Shown: piece after piece, positions 62,867 to 64,000 of the stretch
Numbering within the stretch: the stretch's first letter is position 1
Layout: each line of letters opens with the position of its first letter
From: Petasospora fabianii
Lineage: Eukaryota > Ascomycota > Saccharomycetes > Phaffomycetales > Wickerhamomycetaceae
Reading direction: 5' to 3'
DNA length: 64,000 bases
Assembly: GCA_022641835.1 (NCBI GenBank)
Contig: CP048716.1
Span: 1,612,001-1,676,000 of the forward strand
Made by a program: the position numbers and the translations under genes
Notes under the pieces: model-generated
Database searches by the model: none
What the model was told of the DNA's origin: nothing
Seen by the model: the letters and a program-made list of their open reading frames with translations, nothing else

Positions 62867-64000
62867 ATGGTCTTGATATCAAGAGAAGTGTTATTTGAGA
62901 TCATCACTGTGGCGAGATCTGCCACTCGTGTCGCTACAGGGTCCGCATCGCTTCTCCAGGAACAGACATGCGACTTTTATAAGACTTCTGGTCTTACCAA
63001 GCCATTGCGCGTTCACGATGAGATGTATGATGAGCTTCATCAGAAGGCTGCTGAGATTAGAGATGCTGAGATACACGCCAACGTTGCTACGTCCACATCC
63101 TCGACATCAAGCAGTGCGAGTCCTACTGTAACGAGTACATCGGGTAAGAGACCAACCATCACACCATCGACACCACCTCAGCCAACGTCCAAGCGTGAAT
63201 ACTCTACAGACACCAAAAGGAAATCAGCAATCCCAATTGATTCTAAGAATGAAGAATCCCGCTATTCTGAGATGCCAACATCCAAACTACAACGTCTCTT
63301 CCACTATGGTCATCTTGCCACATCCATTGGTGTGAACACCGCTTCGGATTCTCTTAGGGCCGTTGCTACTGGCCAACGTCCGTCTTTTCGTAACGCGGCT
63401 CTCTCACAAAAGAATATCTCCATTCTTGGTGACAAGCTTCGCAAAATGAGGGGTGCCGCATTGAAAGTTGGACAGATGATGTCCATTCAGGATGAATCTT
63501 TCCTTCCTCGTGAGCTGTCCGATATTTTGAAATCTGTTCAAAACCAGGGATACTTCATGCCACCACGTCAATTACATCGTATAATGAGAGATAACATTGG
63601 TTCTGACTGGAGGGATAAGTTCGAAGCGTTCGAAGATGTTCCTATTGCCTCTGCATCCATCTCTCAGGTTCATAGAGCCATAACGAAGGACGGTAAGCCT
63701 GTTGCTGTTAAGGTGCAGTATCCTGGTGTCAAGGACTCTATCGATTCCGATATGGATAGTTTGCTCATGATAATGACTGCCTCCAGGCTTTTGCCAAAGG
63801 GTATGTTTGCTGAAAGCTCTATCGGTAATGCTAGGACGGAGTTAAAGTGGGAGTGCGACTTCTTAAGAGAGGCTGAAAGTATCAAGAAGTTTGGTGAGCT
63901 TTTGAAAGACGACCCAGTATTTGAAGTTCCTAAGGTGTATGATGAGTTAACCACTGAAAACATCATCACAATGGACTGGCTAGATGGTACAGACATTGTT
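62867..64000 (+). CDS. COQ8: COQ8 (ABC1), atypical kinase for coenzyme Q synthesis, 5' part
   Basis: 378 codons from the ATG at 62867, running off the window edge. COQ8 is a mitochondrial UbiB-family ATPase/kinase-like protein that organises the coenzyme Q synthesis complex. The first 130 residues are a Ser/Thr/Arg-rich probable mitochondrial targeting and linker region. The UbiB hallmark KxGQ helix follows (LKVGQMMSIQDE, about 199), then the Ala-rich loop in place of the glycine loop (IASASISQVHRA), the ATP lysine in VAVKVQYPG, and ARTELKWECDFLREAES. The C-terminal lobe lies past the window. All visible blocks match S. cerevisiae Coq8. Confidence 0.96.
   Translation, partial: MVLISREVLFEIITVARSATRVATGSASLLQEQTCDFYKTSGLTKPLRVHDEMYDELHQKAAEIRDAEIHANVATSTSSTSSSASPTVTSTSGKRPTITPSTPPQPTSKREYSTDTKRKSAIPIDSKNEESRYSEMPTSKLQRLFHYGHLATSIGVNTASDSLRAVATGQRPSFRNAALSQKNISILGDKLRKMRGAALKVGQMMSIQDESFLPRELSDILKSVQNQGYFMPPRQLHRIMRDNIGSDWRDKFEAFEDVPIASASISQVHRAITKDGKPVAVKVQYPGVKDSIDSDMDSLLMIMTASRLLPKGMFAESSIGNARTELKWECDFLREAESIKKFGELLKDDPVFEVPKVYDELTTENIITMDWLDGTDIV

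Overview
The window is nuclear DNA from a budding yeast (Saccharomycotina) that lies outside the whole-genome-duplication clade. The evidence is compact genes with few short introns, all at the 5' end and most with a TACTAAC-like branch point, a yeast-specific gene set, and the gene order described below. Two codons at positions conserved as leucine in S. cerevisiae are CTG (residue 5 of DAT1 and the LCRDAF motif of VMA6). The code is therefore most simply standard and the organism not in the CUG-Ser clade. I do not name a species. I see no transposon, virus-like element, rRNA, tRNA, CRISPR array or telomere repeat.

Region 1 (1-14801) carries DAT1, DSK2, TAF8, FCP1, PRM15, VAN1, a GPI-type aspartyl protease and ATR1/2. 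Without the protease, this is a zipper of two S. cerevisiae chromosome XIII segments (YML113-116 and YMR276-279) that separated after genome duplication. It therefore looks like the unduplicated ancestral order. Region 2 (15818-22365) holds a serine dehydratase of the CHA1 family and a large protein that joins two cyclic-nucleotide-binding domains to an F-box and leucine-rich repeats, the most unusual gene here. Region 3 (22595-40061) is a second ancestral block: VMA6, COG8, TCB3, RPL6, FPR3, HMG1, WAR1, matching YLR447-451 and YML071-076.

Region 4 (40062-53765) has a 3 kb stretch without a convincing gene, then a Con7-like zinc-finger regulator, a BUL1-type arrestin-like Rsp5 adaptor, a tandem pair of EamA/DMT membrane transporters and the zinc regulator ZAP1. 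Region 5 (53886-64000) has the helicase PRP43, an LPL1-type lipase with a 5' intron, a short GSK-3 kinase, a malate dehydrogenase ending in AKL, the phosphatase OCA1 and the 5' part of COQ8, which runs off the window.

There are 28 protein genes, two of them cut by the window edges. Seven have a 5' intron that I could place by splice signals and protein continuity. Most are housekeeping genes with independent jobs: ubiquitin shuttling, transcription by RNA polymerase II, Golgi mannan synthesis, vacuolar acidification, ER-plasma membrane contacts, ribosome assembly, sterol synthesis, weak-acid and zinc responses, and coenzyme Q synthesis. They are linked by ancient gene order and not by a shared pathway.
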